Of a DNA stretch of 64,000 nucleotides, positions 41,952-51,971 are shown one piece after another. The notes under the pieces are model-generated. The model saw nothing but the letters and a program-made list of their open reading frames with translations. It was not told the origin of the DNA and searched no databases. A program made the position numbers and the translations under genes. The DNA is taken from NCBI GenBank assembly GCA_029215795.1, contig JARDYH010000003.1, forward strand, positions 13,343,001 through 13,407,000, written 5' to 3'. Numbering within the stretch: position 1 is the stretch's first letter; each line of letters begins with the position of its first letter. Origin of the DNA: Anniella stebbinsi. Its lineage: Eukaryota > Chordata > Lepidosauria > Squamata > Anniellidae.

Positions 41952-44201
41952 TCAGATATTGCCAAATGCCTGAGAGAAGAGGAAAGTCTTGACCTGGCGC
42001 CGAAAAGATAACAATGTTGGCGCCAGGCGGGCCTCGACAGGGAGATCGTTCCACAATTGGGGAGCCACCACAGAGAAGGCCCTCTCTCTTGTTGCCGACC
42101 TCCGAGCTTCCCTCGGAGGAGGCACTCGGAGGAGGGCCTTAGATGTTGAACGTAGTGTTCGGGTAGGTTCATGTCGGGAAAGGCGTTCCATCAGGTATTG
42201 TGGTCCCAAGCCGTGTAAGGCTTTATAGGTTAAAACCAGCACCTTGAACCGGGCTCGGAAACATACAGGCAGCCAATGCAAGCGGGCCAGAGTAGGTCTT
42301 ATATGTTCGAACCTACTGGTTCCAGTTATCAATCTGGCCGCTGCATTTTGCACAAGCTGCAGCTTCCGAACCACCTTCAAAGGCAGCCCCACGTAGAGTG
42401 CATTGCAGTAATCTAACTTGGAGGTTACCAGAGCATGGACAACTGAAGCCAGGTTATCCCTGTCCAGATAGGGACGTAGCTGGGCCACCAACCGAAGTTG
42501 GTAGAAGGCACTCCGTGCCACTGAGGCCACCTGCGCCTCAAGTGACAGAGATGGTTCTAGGAGAACCCCCAAGCTACGAACCCGCTCCTTCAAGGGGAGT
42601 GCAACCCCATCCAGAACAGGTTGAACACCCTCCATCCGGTCAGCGGAACCACCCACCAACAGCGTCTCAGTCTTGTCTGGATTGAGTTTCAGTTTATTAG
42701 CCCTCATCCAGTCCATTGTCGCAGCCAGGCACTGGTTCAGCACATCCACAGCCTCGCCTGATGAAGATGAGAAGGAGAAATAGAGCTGCGTGTCATCAGC
42801 ATACTGATGACAACGCACTCCAAAACTCCGGATGACTGCACTCAACGGTTTCATGTAGATATTGAACAGCATGGGGGACAAAACTGACCCCTGCGGAACC
42901 CCATACTGGAGAATCCACGGGGCCGAGCAATGTTCCCCAAGCACCACCTTCTGGAGCCGACCCACCAAGTAGGAGCGGAACCACTGCAATGCAGTGCCTC
43001 CCACTCCCAACTCAGCCAGTCGTGCCAGAAGGATACCATGGTCGATGGTATCGAAAGCCGCTGAGAGATCAAGGAGAATCAACAGAGTCACACTCCCCCT
43101 GTCTTTCTCCCGACATAGGTCATCATACAGGGCGACCAAGGCTGTTTCCGTACCAAAACCAGGCCTGAAACCCGACTGAAATGGATCCAGATAATCAGTC
43201 TCATCCAAGAGTGCCTGGAGCTGGCTCGCAACCACCCGCTCCAGGACCTTGCCCAGGAATGGAACATTTGCTACTGGCCTGTAGTTATTCAGATTTTCAG
43301 GGTCCAGGGAAGATTTCTTTAGGAGTGGTCTCACTGCCGCCTCTTTCAGGAGGCCTGGGACCACTCCCTCTTGCAAAGAGGCATTAATCACTTCCCTGGC
43401 CCAGCCAGTTGTTCCATCCCTGCTAGCTTTTATTAGCCAAGAGGGGCAAGGATCCAATATGGAAGTGGTTGCACGAACCTGTCCAAGCACCTTGTCAACA
43501 TCCTCGAGCTGCACCAACTGAAACTCATCCAAGAAAACAGGACAAGCCTGTGCTCTGGATACCTCACTAGATTCATCTGCTATAACACTGGAGTCTAAGT
43601 CCTGACGGATGCCAGAGATTTTATTCTGGAAGTGCCCAGCAAATGTATTACAGCGGGCCTCAGATGGTTCTACCATGTCCTTGGGGCCAGCATGTAAAAG
43701 CCCCCGGACAACTCTGAAAAGCTCCGCTGGGTGGCAGGTTGATGATTGAATAGTGGCAGCAAAGTATTGTTTTTTTGCTGCCCTCACTGCCCCTGAATAC
43801 AGCTTACCATAAGCACTTACCAGTGTTTGATTGCATCCATCAGGAGTTCGTCTCCATCTGCCCTCAAGCCGTCTCCTGTTTTGTTTCATCACTCTCAGCT
43901 CTGGGGTATACCACGGAGCCGTTCGAGCTCTACACAGGAGAGGGCGCTCAGGAGCAATCGTGTCAACTGCCCGGGTCATTTCTGCATTCCACAGATCAAC
44001 CAGGGTTTCGACAGGAGAGCCAGCCCTATCAGCCGGAAAACTCCCCAGAGCCCTCTGGAAACCATCTGGATCCATTAGCCTCCGGGGGCGGACCATCTTA
44101 ATGGGTCCCCCACCCTTGCAGAGGGGAAAAGCCGCTGTAAGTCTAAACCTCAGCAGGTGGTGATCTGACCATGACAGAGGGGTTGATGTAAAGTTCCCCA
44201 C
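41952..44201 (-). CDS. L2-like LINE ORF2: end of endonuclease plus reverse transcriptase
   Basis: 749 codons without a stop. Residues about 10-16 SWSDHHLL form the endonuclease C-terminal SDH motif. The RT runs from about residue 290: VRPLLKKSSLDPENLNNYRP, AAFDTIDHGILLARL near 385, GVPQGSVLSPMLF near 436, the catalytic YADDTQLYFSF near 467, NKLKLNPDKTETLLVG, then the C-terminal blocks RSLGVLLEPSLSL, YCNALYVGLPLKVV and YKALHGLGPQYLMERL. All key RT blocks are present. The first Met is not the true start: the frame belongs after the endonuclease coded upstream in another frame. Target-primed reverse transcription is the known role of this family. Confidence 0.92.
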   Translation of the reverse strand: MGNFTSTPLSWSDHHLLRFRLTAAFPLCKGGGPIKMVRPRRLMDPDGFQRALGSFPADRAGSPVETLVDLWNAEMTRAVDTIAPERPLLCRARTAPWYTPELRVMKQNRRRLEGRWRRTPDGCNQTLVSAYGKLYSGAVRAAKKQYFAATIQSSTCHPAELFRVVRGLLHAGPKDMVEPSEARCNTFAGHFQNKISGIRQDLDSSVIADESSEVSRAQACPVFLDEFQLVQLEDVDKVLGQVRATTSILDPCPSWLIKASRDGTTGWAREVINASLQEGVVPGLLKEAAVRPLLKKSSLDPENLNNYRPVANVPFLGKVLERVVASQLQALLDETDYLDPFQSGFRPGFGTETALVALYDDLCREKDRGSVTLLILLDLSAAFDTIDHGILLARLAELGVGGTALQWFRSYLVGRLQKVVLGEHCSAPWILQYGVPQGSVLSPMLFNIYMKPLSAVIRSFGVRCHQYADDTQLYFSFSSSSGEAVDVLNQCLAATMDWMRANKLKLNPDKTETLLVGGSADRMEGVQPVLDGVALPLKERVRSLGVLLEPSLSLEAQVASVARSAFYQLRLVAQLRPYLDRDNLASVVHALVTSKLDYCNALYVGLPLKVVRKLQLVQNAAARLITGTSRFEHIRPTLARLHWLPVCFRARFKVLVLTYKALHGLGPQYLMERLSRHEPTRTLRSTSKALLRVPPPREARRSATRERAFSVVAPQLWNDLPVEARLAPTLLSFRRQVKTFLFSQAFGNI

Positions 44202-44730
44202 TTTCAGATCCCCATCTCCATGTCCAGTTGAAAAAAACCAGGTCTAGAGTATGCCCTGCTACATGTGTTGGGCCGATGGTATGTTGGGACAGTCCCATGG
44301 TTGTCATGGAAACCATGAAATCCTGAGCTGCCCCAGATAAAGTGCCCTCGGCATGAATGTTGACATCCCCCAGAACCAAGAGTCTGGGGGACCTCAACAG
44401 TACACCAGAGACCACCTCTGTCAGCTCAGCTAGGGAGTCTGTTGAGCAGCGGGGTGGGCGGTACACCAACAGAATCCCTAATCTGTCCCGTTGGCCCAAC
44501 ACAAGGTGCAAACACTCCAGACCAGTAGTCGCATGGACAGGGAGCCTGCAGAGGGGGATGGAATTCCTATAGACCACAGCAACCCCCCCTCCCCGGCCCT
44601 CAAGTCTACCCTGATGCTGAACCAAGTACCCCGGTGGGCATAACTGGGAGAGACTAACTCCTCCCTGCTCTCCCACCCAGGTCTCGGTTATACATACCAG
44701 ATCGGCTGCCTCATTTATTCCTGACTTAAT
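44143..44730 (-). pseudogene. L2-like LINE ORF2: endonuclease part, frame-shifted
   Basis: APE-type endonuclease peptide including EAADLVCITETWVG, GRGGGVAVVYRNSIPLCRLP, LGILLVYRPPRC, LLVLGDVNIHAEG and HTLDLVFF. Metal and catalytic-type residues (ITET Glu, the D-x-N of GDVNIH) are visible. The N-terminus is lost at the truncation, and the frame leaves the RT frame at the A7 run at 44231-44237. Confidence 0.85.
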
Positions 44731-44732
44731 CT

Positions 44733-45115
44733 AAAAACAAACAGACAACAGCAACCACAACAACACAGAAATACACTCACTGAAGTGACCTTGCATATCA
44801 AGTGGGACAACAGGCTGATTCTAAGAAAACGTTAACAGTTCCAGCACACGCACTGCAGTCACCGGCTGCGACAGGAAGAAGGATTGTTGAAAAAGTACGT
44901 AGCTGACTATTCTTATCTTTTATTCGCATGAAAAATCAGCCCTTTCGCTGTTTTGAGCAAGCTGTTAAAAAGTGAGCTCTTGTAAGAATAATTCACTTAT
45001 GCCTGAGTGATTTTCCTTTCCTGAGTTTATTCCCCGTGGGTCTCTGAAAAGGACACAGGGCACACAATAGTCTTAGTGTCACAATTCTACTGCCCATCAT
45101 GGTTTTCGTGTCTTA
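44733..45115. other. BCAT1 intron, nothing recognised
   Basis: A short CAACA-rich stretch at 44747-44766, otherwise nothing. Confidence 0.35.
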
Positions 45116-45324
45116 CATGTCTTACACGGCCTCCCCAAGCAGCTTAAAAAAGCAATGCATACAGAAAAACAATTTAAAATCTGCAATAAAGCATCCAATT
45201 TCAACACACAAACACACACCCACCATACAAGCAGGAGAGATAAAACCCATATAATTCTGCTATCACTCTAATGTCAATATCCACAGGAATTGCCAGTGTC
45301 AATAAAAGCTTTGCTAAATAGGAC
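45116..45324 (-). repeat. LINE 3-prime tail fragment
   Basis: GGCCTCCCCAAGCAGCTTAA, AAAGCAATGCATACAG and AATTTAAAATCTGC resemble an L2-like UTR. Confidence 0.4.
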
Positions 45325-45329
45325 TCTGT

Positions 45330-45795
45330 GGCCATGTCTACACTGAGGATGCACAGGGGACCCCTGGAACAGGCAGGGAAGACCCCTCCATTTCCGCGCA
45401 ATAACCGGTTCCTCAGTTATCCCGTTTTTCCCCGTGATCCCGGGATTATCCCGAGGACCACAGGCTGTGAGGGTGCTCATCCCAGCTTTTCCTCTCCTCC
45501 CTGCAAGTAGCAGGGGGTCAGCAAGAGGCAAGGAGCTGGGCCGGGGGGAGTCCAGGGACATGGGGGGTGAGGGGAGCGGGAAGCGGGTTTGGCCCTTTTT
45601 TCCCTCCTCACATTTTCGGAGGAGCACAATTGCACTCCCATCTCCAGTTCCTTTTCAAAAAATGGCGGGTGCGGCATCCCTCTTCTCTTCCAGGACATCT
45701 CGCTTTCATTTAGAAGCTAGGGAACGATCCCGGAAGCAGGTAAGTCCGGGATCACCCTCCTCCCTCCCTCTACACCCTTAGATGTAGAAAGGGCC
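45330..45795 (+). mobile_element. GC-rich TCTACA/GGCC element, complete copy
   Basis: GGCCATGTCTACACTG to GATGTAGAAAGGGCC, 466 bp. TCTGT occurs on both sides (45325-45329, 45796-45800). Interior with CCGTGATCCCGGGATTATCC and a GGGGAGTCCAGGGACATGGG block. Non-autonomous. Confidence 0.75.
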
Positions 45796-45952
45796 TCTGT
45801 GTGGGTGTATACACACACACACAGAGATTCTTTTCCTAAAATTCTGGAATTTGCCGGATGACCCTCCCCAGAAAACGCCATTTCTTATAAGTGGTCAATC
45901 TTTAATGAAGGATATTTAAATTGATCTGATATTTTAAAAGGCACAGAGCCAG

Positions 45953-46150
45953 TGTGGTGTGGTGGTCAGAGAGTTGGACTAGGACTGGGGAGTTCCAGGT
46001 TCAAATCCCCTCTTGGCCATAGTGCTCATGGAGTGACTTTCGGCCAGTCTCTTTCGTTTTAACCTCCCTCACAGGGCTGTTGAGAGGATAAAAGGGTAGG
46101 GGGATTGTGTGTGCCACCCTGAGCTTCTTGGAGCTCAGGGTGGCTCTATT
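45953..46150 (+). mobile_element. SINE family B, full length
   Basis: AGCCAGTGTGGTGTGGTGGT, GGTTCAAATCCCCTCTTGGC (B box), GAGTGACTTTCGGCCAGTCT, CCTCACAGGGCTGTTGAGAG, CACCCTGAGCTTCTTGGAGC. Confidence 0.82.
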
Positions 46151-46429
46151 TTTCCTTTGCTTTATTATAACAGGCACGTTTTATTAATTTACTAAAATAG
46201 TCATACCTCGCCACCCCATCAAAACTTCCACGGTCACCTCGCAACAAAAATTAGAACCAAAATTAAAAACACACAAACAAAACGAAACAGCAACACCAAA
46301 AAGGCAGTTTAAAACAGCAACTTTCTTTCCCTTATGAAGTAATTTATACAAGAAGAATAGCAATATACTTTGAAATATGCTGCTGCTGACAAACACACAG
46401 ACATTTTGTACATCTGGACTGCGGGGGGG
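46151..46429. other. BCAT1 intron with poly-G tract
   Basis: G run at about 46423-46434. Nothing else recognised. Confidence 0.35.
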
Positions 46430-46807
46430 GGGGGTGCGCTTGTCCCGCCTGGTGCCTGCTTATTCGCGAGTAAGCAGGCACCTGAAACAGGCACGGAGCC
46501 TCGCCACGTGGCTCCGTGCCCATCAGGGGAGAGGGTGGCAGCAATTTCGCGACCCCTGGGATGGCAGGGAGGGGGTTTGGGACTCGATTTCAGGGGGATT
46601 CTTTTTTTTTTTTACTTGTGTTTTTCACTGGAGCGCACTTACGCTCCCTGCTCCATTAAAAAAATAAAATCAATGGTGGCCGCGACATCCTGGCTTCCTC
46701 CTGGGATGTCATGTGCTGCGTGTGCACGCTGGGGGAGGCTCTTGCGATCAGGATATTGCGAGAGCCTCCCCCCTCTCTTCCGGAACACCGGGAGATGTAG
46801 AAAGGCC
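46430..46807 (+). mobile_element. GC-rich TCTACA/GGCC element, variant, left end missing
   Basis: GCCTGGTGCCTGCTTATTCG, GGCTCCGTGCCCATCAGGGG, CGACCCCTGGGATGGCAGGG, ending GAGATGTAGAAAGGCC. Same variant as 1-357. Confidence 0.65.
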
Positions 46808-46884
46808 CTTTGTCAGTTAGACAAGGTTCATAACAAAGACTGCAAAACCAAGGCACGAAGACCTTAAAAAAAAATGTCATCTTC

Positions 46885-47730
46885 AGAAAAGGCCCGAATT
46901 TTCATATATGGTGGACTTGTCCACATATACAGGGATTCTGGATGTTAGTACATAGACAATTAATGACTACTACGGGATAAACTATTGTATATGATCCAGA
47001 ATTATTTTTATTATAAATATACAAAGGATCTAATGCAAGTTTGAAATGTAAAGATTTAATATTATTCTTACTAACTGCCGCCCGCCAGACAATTACACAA
47101 CAATGGAAAAAACTGGACAATTTGAACCTATCTGCATGGTATCGGAATATATGGTCCATGGCAATATCAGAAAAAATAACGCATGACTTGCTTCTAATTC
47201 AAAGAAAAACAGAACCGCTATCCTTTTATGCTATATGGAGATTCATTCAACATACGTCACAACCAGACTTACAAAAACACAAGCCCGTTTCAGCTTTGAG
47301 CATTTGGATACTATAACAACAAATGAAGACCACACAGCACACTTATTAATTAGTATACTTGTTTATTTAATTATTTTCTCTTTTTTCCGTTTTTCCGTTT
47401 GCTTTTTTTGTTTTGTTTTCTCCCCTAAAATTGTATTAATCATTTTTTCTCTTATATAACAGTTGCATAAGTGTGTGTGGGGGTGAATCTTCAGAAAATT
47501 AGTGAAGAACTTTTTATTCCAGGTACCTTTTTTGGTACTCTGTTTCTTACTCTGAAATTTTAATTTTGTTAACGACTAGAAACACTTAATACTGCTACCT
47601 TTATTTGAGCTTTTAATAACAGATTGTTTATATTTACTTTTTTATTGCTGTCTTTTTTTCTTACTATTATTATAAGCCGCTTTGTTTATTATCGCAATAG
47701 AAAAATGGGGTAGGAATAATAAACTTAAGC
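46885..47730 (+). mobile_element. L1-like LINE 3-prime fragment
   Basis: Broken ORF2 C-terminus: TFHIWWTCPHIQGFW-like codons at 46895-46935, then ILFLLTAARQTITQQWKKLD and ISEKITHDLLLIQRKT. It ends in A/T-rich UTR and AATAATAAAC. A different subfamily from 6691-8011 (different sequence, no G-rich UTR). Confidence 0.6.
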
Positions 47731-47777
47731 TAACTACATCCTGCTTATCTTACAACTTCAGTACACATGTATGAATG

Positions 47778-47778
47778 T

Positions 47779-47842
<64 letters not shown>
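47778..47842 (+). repeat. (TG)n(AG)n microsatellite
   Basis: About 17 TG followed by about 14 AG units. Confidence 0.97.
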
Positions 47843-47845
<3 letters not shown>

Positions 47846-48240
47846 AGATTTATTTTATTTATATTTATATCTTGCCCTTCTTTATAAGGAGTCTAGCGCG
47901 GCTAACAAGCCATGTAAAAACAATATAACACATGAGCACCATTCAAATCATAACTCTACAAACATGTAATGCACATTAAAATACGACAAAACCATCACTA
48001 CAAACCAGAAAACAGATAAAACGGTTTCCTATACCCCCAAAGGTAATACAAATAGATACGCCTTTAACTGGTGCCTGAATGCCAACAGCGTGGGGGACAG
48101 CTAAATCACTGAAAGGGAGTCCCAAAGTCAGGGGGCCACCACCGGGAAGTTTCTGCCATTTGTAGTAGTCCCATTCCTCAAGTGCATCATTTCCCCCTCC
48201 ATATAACATGAAAAGAAGGTAAGAAGGCTGGGGCAAGATC
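47843..48240 (-). mobile_element. L2-like LINE 3-prime fragment
   Basis: Tail TTTATATCTTGCCCTTCTTT, AGTCTAGCGCGGCTAACAAG, and minus-strand codons of an RT C-terminus around 48060-48200 (GTTTCTGCCATTTG region). Confidence 0.55.
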
Positions 48241-48921
48241 AAAACTCATTATGAAGAGGATCAACCAGTAACAGAACAGTACTTAAGCAGTGGCAAGAAT
48301 AAGAGAGAGATGATTTTAAAAAAGAGTCTGTTTTATTTTGTTTCCTGGAGCACCTCTGCTGAGTTCTAACTGCCTAGGCAGTTGGCATCTGGGCATTTGC
48401 AAACTACTTTAGATTCCTTTGAGATTATGAGATGTTGTTCTTTAGTTTCTCGTAAAGGAAACACTGCTTGTATTTCTCATTTTTGATGAGGGGGAAGGGG
48501 GAAGAAACAAGCACACAGAAAAAGAAAGATGGGGTATGACTTGATTTGAAAAATATAAGTGGGAGTGTGGAATGCCCCTGAACAGGATTCCAGCCAGCCA
48601 GTCATGCCTTTTGCCAGAATATTCCATTCCCTCCAACCCCCAAGTTCCATTTTTCCCATTGAGCATGCTGAGTCCTCACTGGCTGTTTGGGTGGGTTTCC
48701 CTCCTCCTTATGGTTTTTCTTTGGGGGGGGGGGGGTTAGATTGTTTTTGTTCTGTACTCCTGCTGATAACCTCCATCTTGAGTGTATTCATATATATGAT
48801 GATGTCGATTCCAGAATTTATGGGAACTAGATGCTATTTTGTCTCACCTTCTTAACATTCATGAAGAGGACTGCCAAGTAAAAAAGGAGGGTGGGGGGGA
48901 GAGGCTGACATTTGTTCCATT
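48241..48921. other. BCAT1 intron, mostly unassigned
   Basis: 48555-48790 shares blocks with 34610-34840 (GATTCCAGC, CATTCCATTCCC, CACTGAGCATGC-like). Poly-G 48722-48734. Confidence 0.35.
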
Positions 48922-49091
48922 CAGTGGAGGATGACAGCTCCAATGCCAGTGAGGTGGTGAATCCACTCCAGGTTTCACTCAGAACTCTAAAGAAACTATC
49001 CATGGTGCCTTGGGCATTTCCTTTAGTGTTCAGACTGGAACCCGGAGCAGATTCGCCACCCCACTGACATCAGATTCACCAGCCTCTACTG
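48922..49091. mobile_element. hAT-like MITE (CAGTGGAGG type) with target duplication
   Basis: CAGTGGAGGATGACAGCTCC and AGCCTCTACTG ends; AGTGAGGTGGTGAATCC and GATTCGCCACCCCACTGACA inverted inside. Flanks GTTCCATT and ATTCCCTT (six of eight bases). It ends about 195 bp past the donor of the 49288 exon. Confidence 0.72.
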
Positions 49092-49287
49092 ATTCCCTTT
49101 ATCCTTAAAAGCCTCTACATTTCATTGAGTCAGAATCACAACCGCGAGGTGCCCCCAATGCTCCAACCTTGCAGTGTCTATAACTCCACCGGCTGACGCC
49201 AAGCCAATCTCTGTGCATCTTAAGGACACTGTTTTCCCACTGAGCAGAGAACAGCTTCAGGCCCTTCTGCCTTAGCAAACAACGTAC

Positions 49288-49356
49288 CTTGAATGATTCG
49301 GTCACATGCTTGGCGGTCGCCCCCATACATCCAGCTGCACAGTCATTCTGACAAGC
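49288..49356 (-). CDS. BCAT1: BCAT1 N-terminal coding exon (residues about 4-26)
   Basis: 69 bp, 23 codons, phase 0 at both ends. The acceptor is a CTTTGCTCCTTGCAG tract just before 49356 and the donor is GTACGT at 49287-49282. It encodes a Cys-rich stretch beginning ACQNDCAAGC and ending TESFK, the same length as the human segment between the initiator tripeptide and AKDLI. This region precedes the aminotransferase fold and diverges quickly between species, so identity is modest; register, length and splice sites carry the call. No in-frame Met precedes it inside the exon, so translation must start in an upstream exon that was not found in the 14.6 kb to its right. Confidence 0.8.
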
Positions 49357-49404
49357 CTGCAAGGAGCAAAAGACAGTAGTGAAACACACACACATACAAT
49401 CAAA

Positions 49405-50009
49405 TGTGATGTATGCTGCAGAGCGGTTTGCACCTGTTCAGTGAATGCTTTGCAGACTCAAAGACAAAATCAGGTGATTTTCTCTGGCTGAAAAAATCCA
49501 AAACACTACCTGAGAGCTAAAGTTTCCACGATCCATGTTGTGACACACAGCTTGCTTTGTGCCTCCAACACTTCTGGGCTCATGAAAGGATTGGATAAAT
49601 CCTATTTTACCTAGGGCTTGGGACCCCAAGACACCAGGGAACAAGAACACCATTGTTTCCGAATTGAAAGCTGAAGCAAGGGCTAGCAGCTAGGGTGGCC
49701 ATATGGAAAGGAGGACAGGGCTCCTGTATCTTTAACAGTTGCATAGAACAGGGAATTTCAGCAAGTGTTATTTGTATGCAGGCAGCATCTGGTGAAATTC
49801 CCTCTTCATCACAACAGTTAAAGCTGCAGGAGCCTTGCCCTCTTTTGTATCTGGTCACTCCAGTATACTTTATCAGCTTTAACTGTTGTGATGAAGAGGG
49901 GATTTCACCAGGTGCTACATGCATACAAATTACACCTGCAGAAATTCCCTTCTCTATTCATCTGTTAAAGATACAGGAGCCCTGTCCTCCTTTTCATATG
50001 GTCACCCCA
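49405..50009 (+). repeat. Intragenic duplicated segment, copy 2 (partner 1819-2420)
   Basis: Starts 48 bp upstream (in transcript terms) of the acceptor of the 49288-49356 exon. Same order as copy 1: unclassified DNA then the MITE. Here the MITE keeps target-duplication-like flanks, so this is probably the source copy. Confidence 0.85.
49691..50009 (-). mobile_element. GTGACC MITE, full length, inside the duplication
   Basis: TAGGGTGGCC to GGTCACCCCA; flanks CTAGCAGC (49683-49690) and CCAGCAGT (50010-50017) agree at six of eight bases. Confidence 0.9.
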
Positions 50010-50044
50010 CCAGCAGTGCCATGCAATTCTACCAAGTCAATGAA

Positions 50045-50605
50045 TCCTGTGCTTATTTATTTACTAGCAAATGAACCCAGCTTTGCACGGGTTGGAAGAG
50101 CCCTCCGATTGATACAGCAAAGGCTTCAAACAAATGTGCACAGCTGTCAGAGTTGGACACACCATGTCCACTCCTGTACAAATGAAGTCACACCCTCTCA
50201 CCCCCTAAAGCACAGTCTCTGTCATTCTGCATCCCTCTAGCCCCCCCAAGAGAGGGGGGTGTCCACTCCATTCTCCTGCCAGGAGCAGCAGAGGGGAGGG
50301 GGCAGGGGTATAATTTGTCCCTCAGCCTAATAATCTCTACTGGTTTCAAACTGCAAAGCTAGGTGTTGATTAGGGAAGTCTTCCACTAGAGGTTGAAGAT
50401 GTTACTGCAGGCTTCAACCATATGTACACACTTAAATTGATTTAAATTAATTAGTGGCATTTAAAAAAAAATGCAGAGATGCACATCCTCCGGGGTCCCC
50501 TAGTACGCATGCCAATTTTCAGGTATTTATATTTCATGGTCCTGGTGCTACAGCCCTGGTGGACAGATAGACACACATCCAATTTCATTATAATAGGCTT
50601 TGACA
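50045..50605. mobile_element. Possible DNA transposon relic (GCACGGGTTG motif)
   Basis: ACTAGCAAATGAACCCAGCT then TTGCACGGGTTGG at the left, and GTCCCCTAGTACGCATGCCA, GACAGATAGACACACATCC and AATTTCATTATAATAGGC at the right look like ends I have seen in animal repeats but cannot name. Confidence 0.35.
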
Positions 50606-50762
50606 TTATAGATTCTGGTTTTATTTATGTGCTGCTGGTGGTTTTATGTTGTCTTTATCTGATTTGTTGTATTGGCATGCTGTATTTTATGTTTTTCATT
50701 TGTGCGTTGCCCAGAGAACTTCGGTCACTGCGGTTTTTAAAAATGTAATAAAATAAATAAAT
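50606..50762 (+). mobile_element. L2-like LINE 3-prime tail
   Basis: GTGCGTTGCCCAGAGAACTT, CGGTCACTGCGGTTTTTAAA, AATGTAATAAAATAAATAAA. Confidence 0.65.
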
Positions 50763-50817
50763 GCATGTCCAACAGAGTTGCCGATTACCTGCAGAAATGT
50801 AGAAACTTAGGTAACTC

Positions 50818-51136
50818 TAGGCTGACAATATGAAAAGGAGGACAGGGCTCATGTAACTTTAACAGTTGTAGAGAAAAGGGAATTTCAGCCAGTGTCATTT
50901 GTATGCAATTAGTTCTTCGTGAAATTCCCTCTTCATCACAACAGTTAAAGTTGCAGGTACTATACTAGATTGACCATATACAAAAGAAGGCAGGCCCCTG
51001 CAACTTTAACTGTTGTGATGAAGAGGGAATTTCACCAGGAACTAATTGCATACAAATGACACTGGCTGAAATTCCCTTTTCTCTACAACTGTTAAAGTTA
51101 CATGAGCCCTGACCTCCTTTTCATATGGTCAGCCTA
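50818..51136 (+). mobile_element. GTGACC MITE, full length, perfect 8-bp target duplication
   Basis: TAGGCTGACA to GGTCAGCCTA. GGTAACTC at 50810-50817 is repeated exactly at 51137-51144. Subfamily I. Confidence 0.95.
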
Positions 51137-51154
51137 GGTAACTCCTAACACTAT

Positions 51155-51352
51155 GGGGAAATGTCGTAGCTCAATAGCAGAGCACCTGCTTTGCGTGTAG
51201 AAGGTCCTAGATATGATCCCCAGCATCTCCAGATAGCAGGAAAGAATCCTGCCTGAAACTCTGGAAGCCCTGCTGCTGCCAGTCAGTTTCAACAGTACTG
51301 GGCTGGATGAATCAATGGCCGGGCTCAAGATAAGGCAACTTCCTAAGTTCCA
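51155..51352 (+). mobile_element. SINE family A, full length
   Basis: GTCGTAGCTCAATAGCAGAG (A box), CACCTGCTTTGCGTGTAGAA, CTAGATATGATCCCCAGCAT (decayed B box), TGCTGCTGCCAGTCAG, GGCAACTTCCTAAGTTCC. Confidence 0.8.
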
Positions 51353-51971
51353 CACTGCTTCTTCACCATTTTAAACCTAATGACTGTGGATTCCTGCTGC
51401 ATAAAGACCTTGTTAAAGTACTTTGATGCAACAGCAGTGTCATGTATAGCACATAATTGGAAGTCTCCCAAGCAACTTTCTGAACAGCGGCGGACTGATC
51501 ACTATCGGGAGACCATGATTATGTCCAGCAAGTGCGGCAAACAAGGAACTCCAGTTTTTAAAGAGATGTCATGATGCCATGGTTTCTGTTTATCTCTTTG
51601 GTGGAAGTTCCTTTAAGCTTCTGATCACGTTTTAGTCAAATACAGGTAATTTTTCTGACCATGATCTGGATGAGTAAAGCTTTCACCTCTAAGGTCTCCC
51701 AGAAGCCAGTGAGAAAATCTCCTTAGTTTCTCTCACACACACTTCTCTTAATCAGTTATAATGGCCTCATTCGGATGGAATATGTAAATGAGCCTCAGGT
51801 TCATCAGCTCTTTCTCCCCAGATCCCTACCTGGCGTAGCAACAAAAAGGAAATCAGAAGCTTTCTTGTTTTTACCTTGTTATGTCCAATCCTAAATTGTG
51901 GTTAATCTTAACTATAGCTTATTGAAACAACCCAACTTCATAAACCATGATTTCAAGTTGGTTTGTTTCAG
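51353..51971. other. BCAT1 intron 1, mostly unassigned
   Basis: 51895-51971 holds an old palindromic repeat (TTGAAACAACCCAACTTCAT, AAGTTGGTTTGTTTCA). Nothing else. Confidence 0.35.

Larger units (their letters stand above)
41691..44732 (-). mobile_element. L2-like LINE, nearly intact APE-RT, 5-prime truncated
   Basis: 3-prime end: (ATTT)n 41691-41724 and the TATACCGCCCCATAGCC tail. Body: endonuclease and reverse transcriptase in order, about 3.04 kb. It is truncated at about 44732 inside the endonuclease. One frame break is seen in an A7 run (44231-44237). Best preserved LINE in the window and reference for the 6.0-8.9 kb copy. Confidence 0.93.
1309..49356 (-). other. BCAT1: BCAT1 gene, coding exons 2 to penultimate (span)
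   Basis: Span of the eight recognised exons of branched-chain amino acid aminotransferase 1, a PLP enzyme of class IV fold that moves the amino group of leucine, isoleucine or valine to 2-oxoglutarate in the cytosol. The exons have GT-AG borders and compatible phases, and join to 345 codons without a stop. Laid on human BCAT1 they cover residues 4-348. Seen in the sequence: PLP lysine motif TGDCKLGG, the GNYGSS motif, the ITEVGTMN motif and the CVVC redox motif. The cytosolic paralogue is preferred over mitochondrial BCAT2 because of the cysteine-rich N-terminal exon and exact residue register. The start exon and the final exon were not seen. Introns in transcript order are about 22.9, 8.3, 4.6, 2.1, 4.9, 2.3 and 2.0 kb. 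Confidence 0.93.

Noticed and set aside
41952..44201. Long 749-codon frame as a host gene
   Set aside because: It carries LINE endonuclease and RT motifs and ends in a LINE 3-prime tail; it is a transposon ORF.
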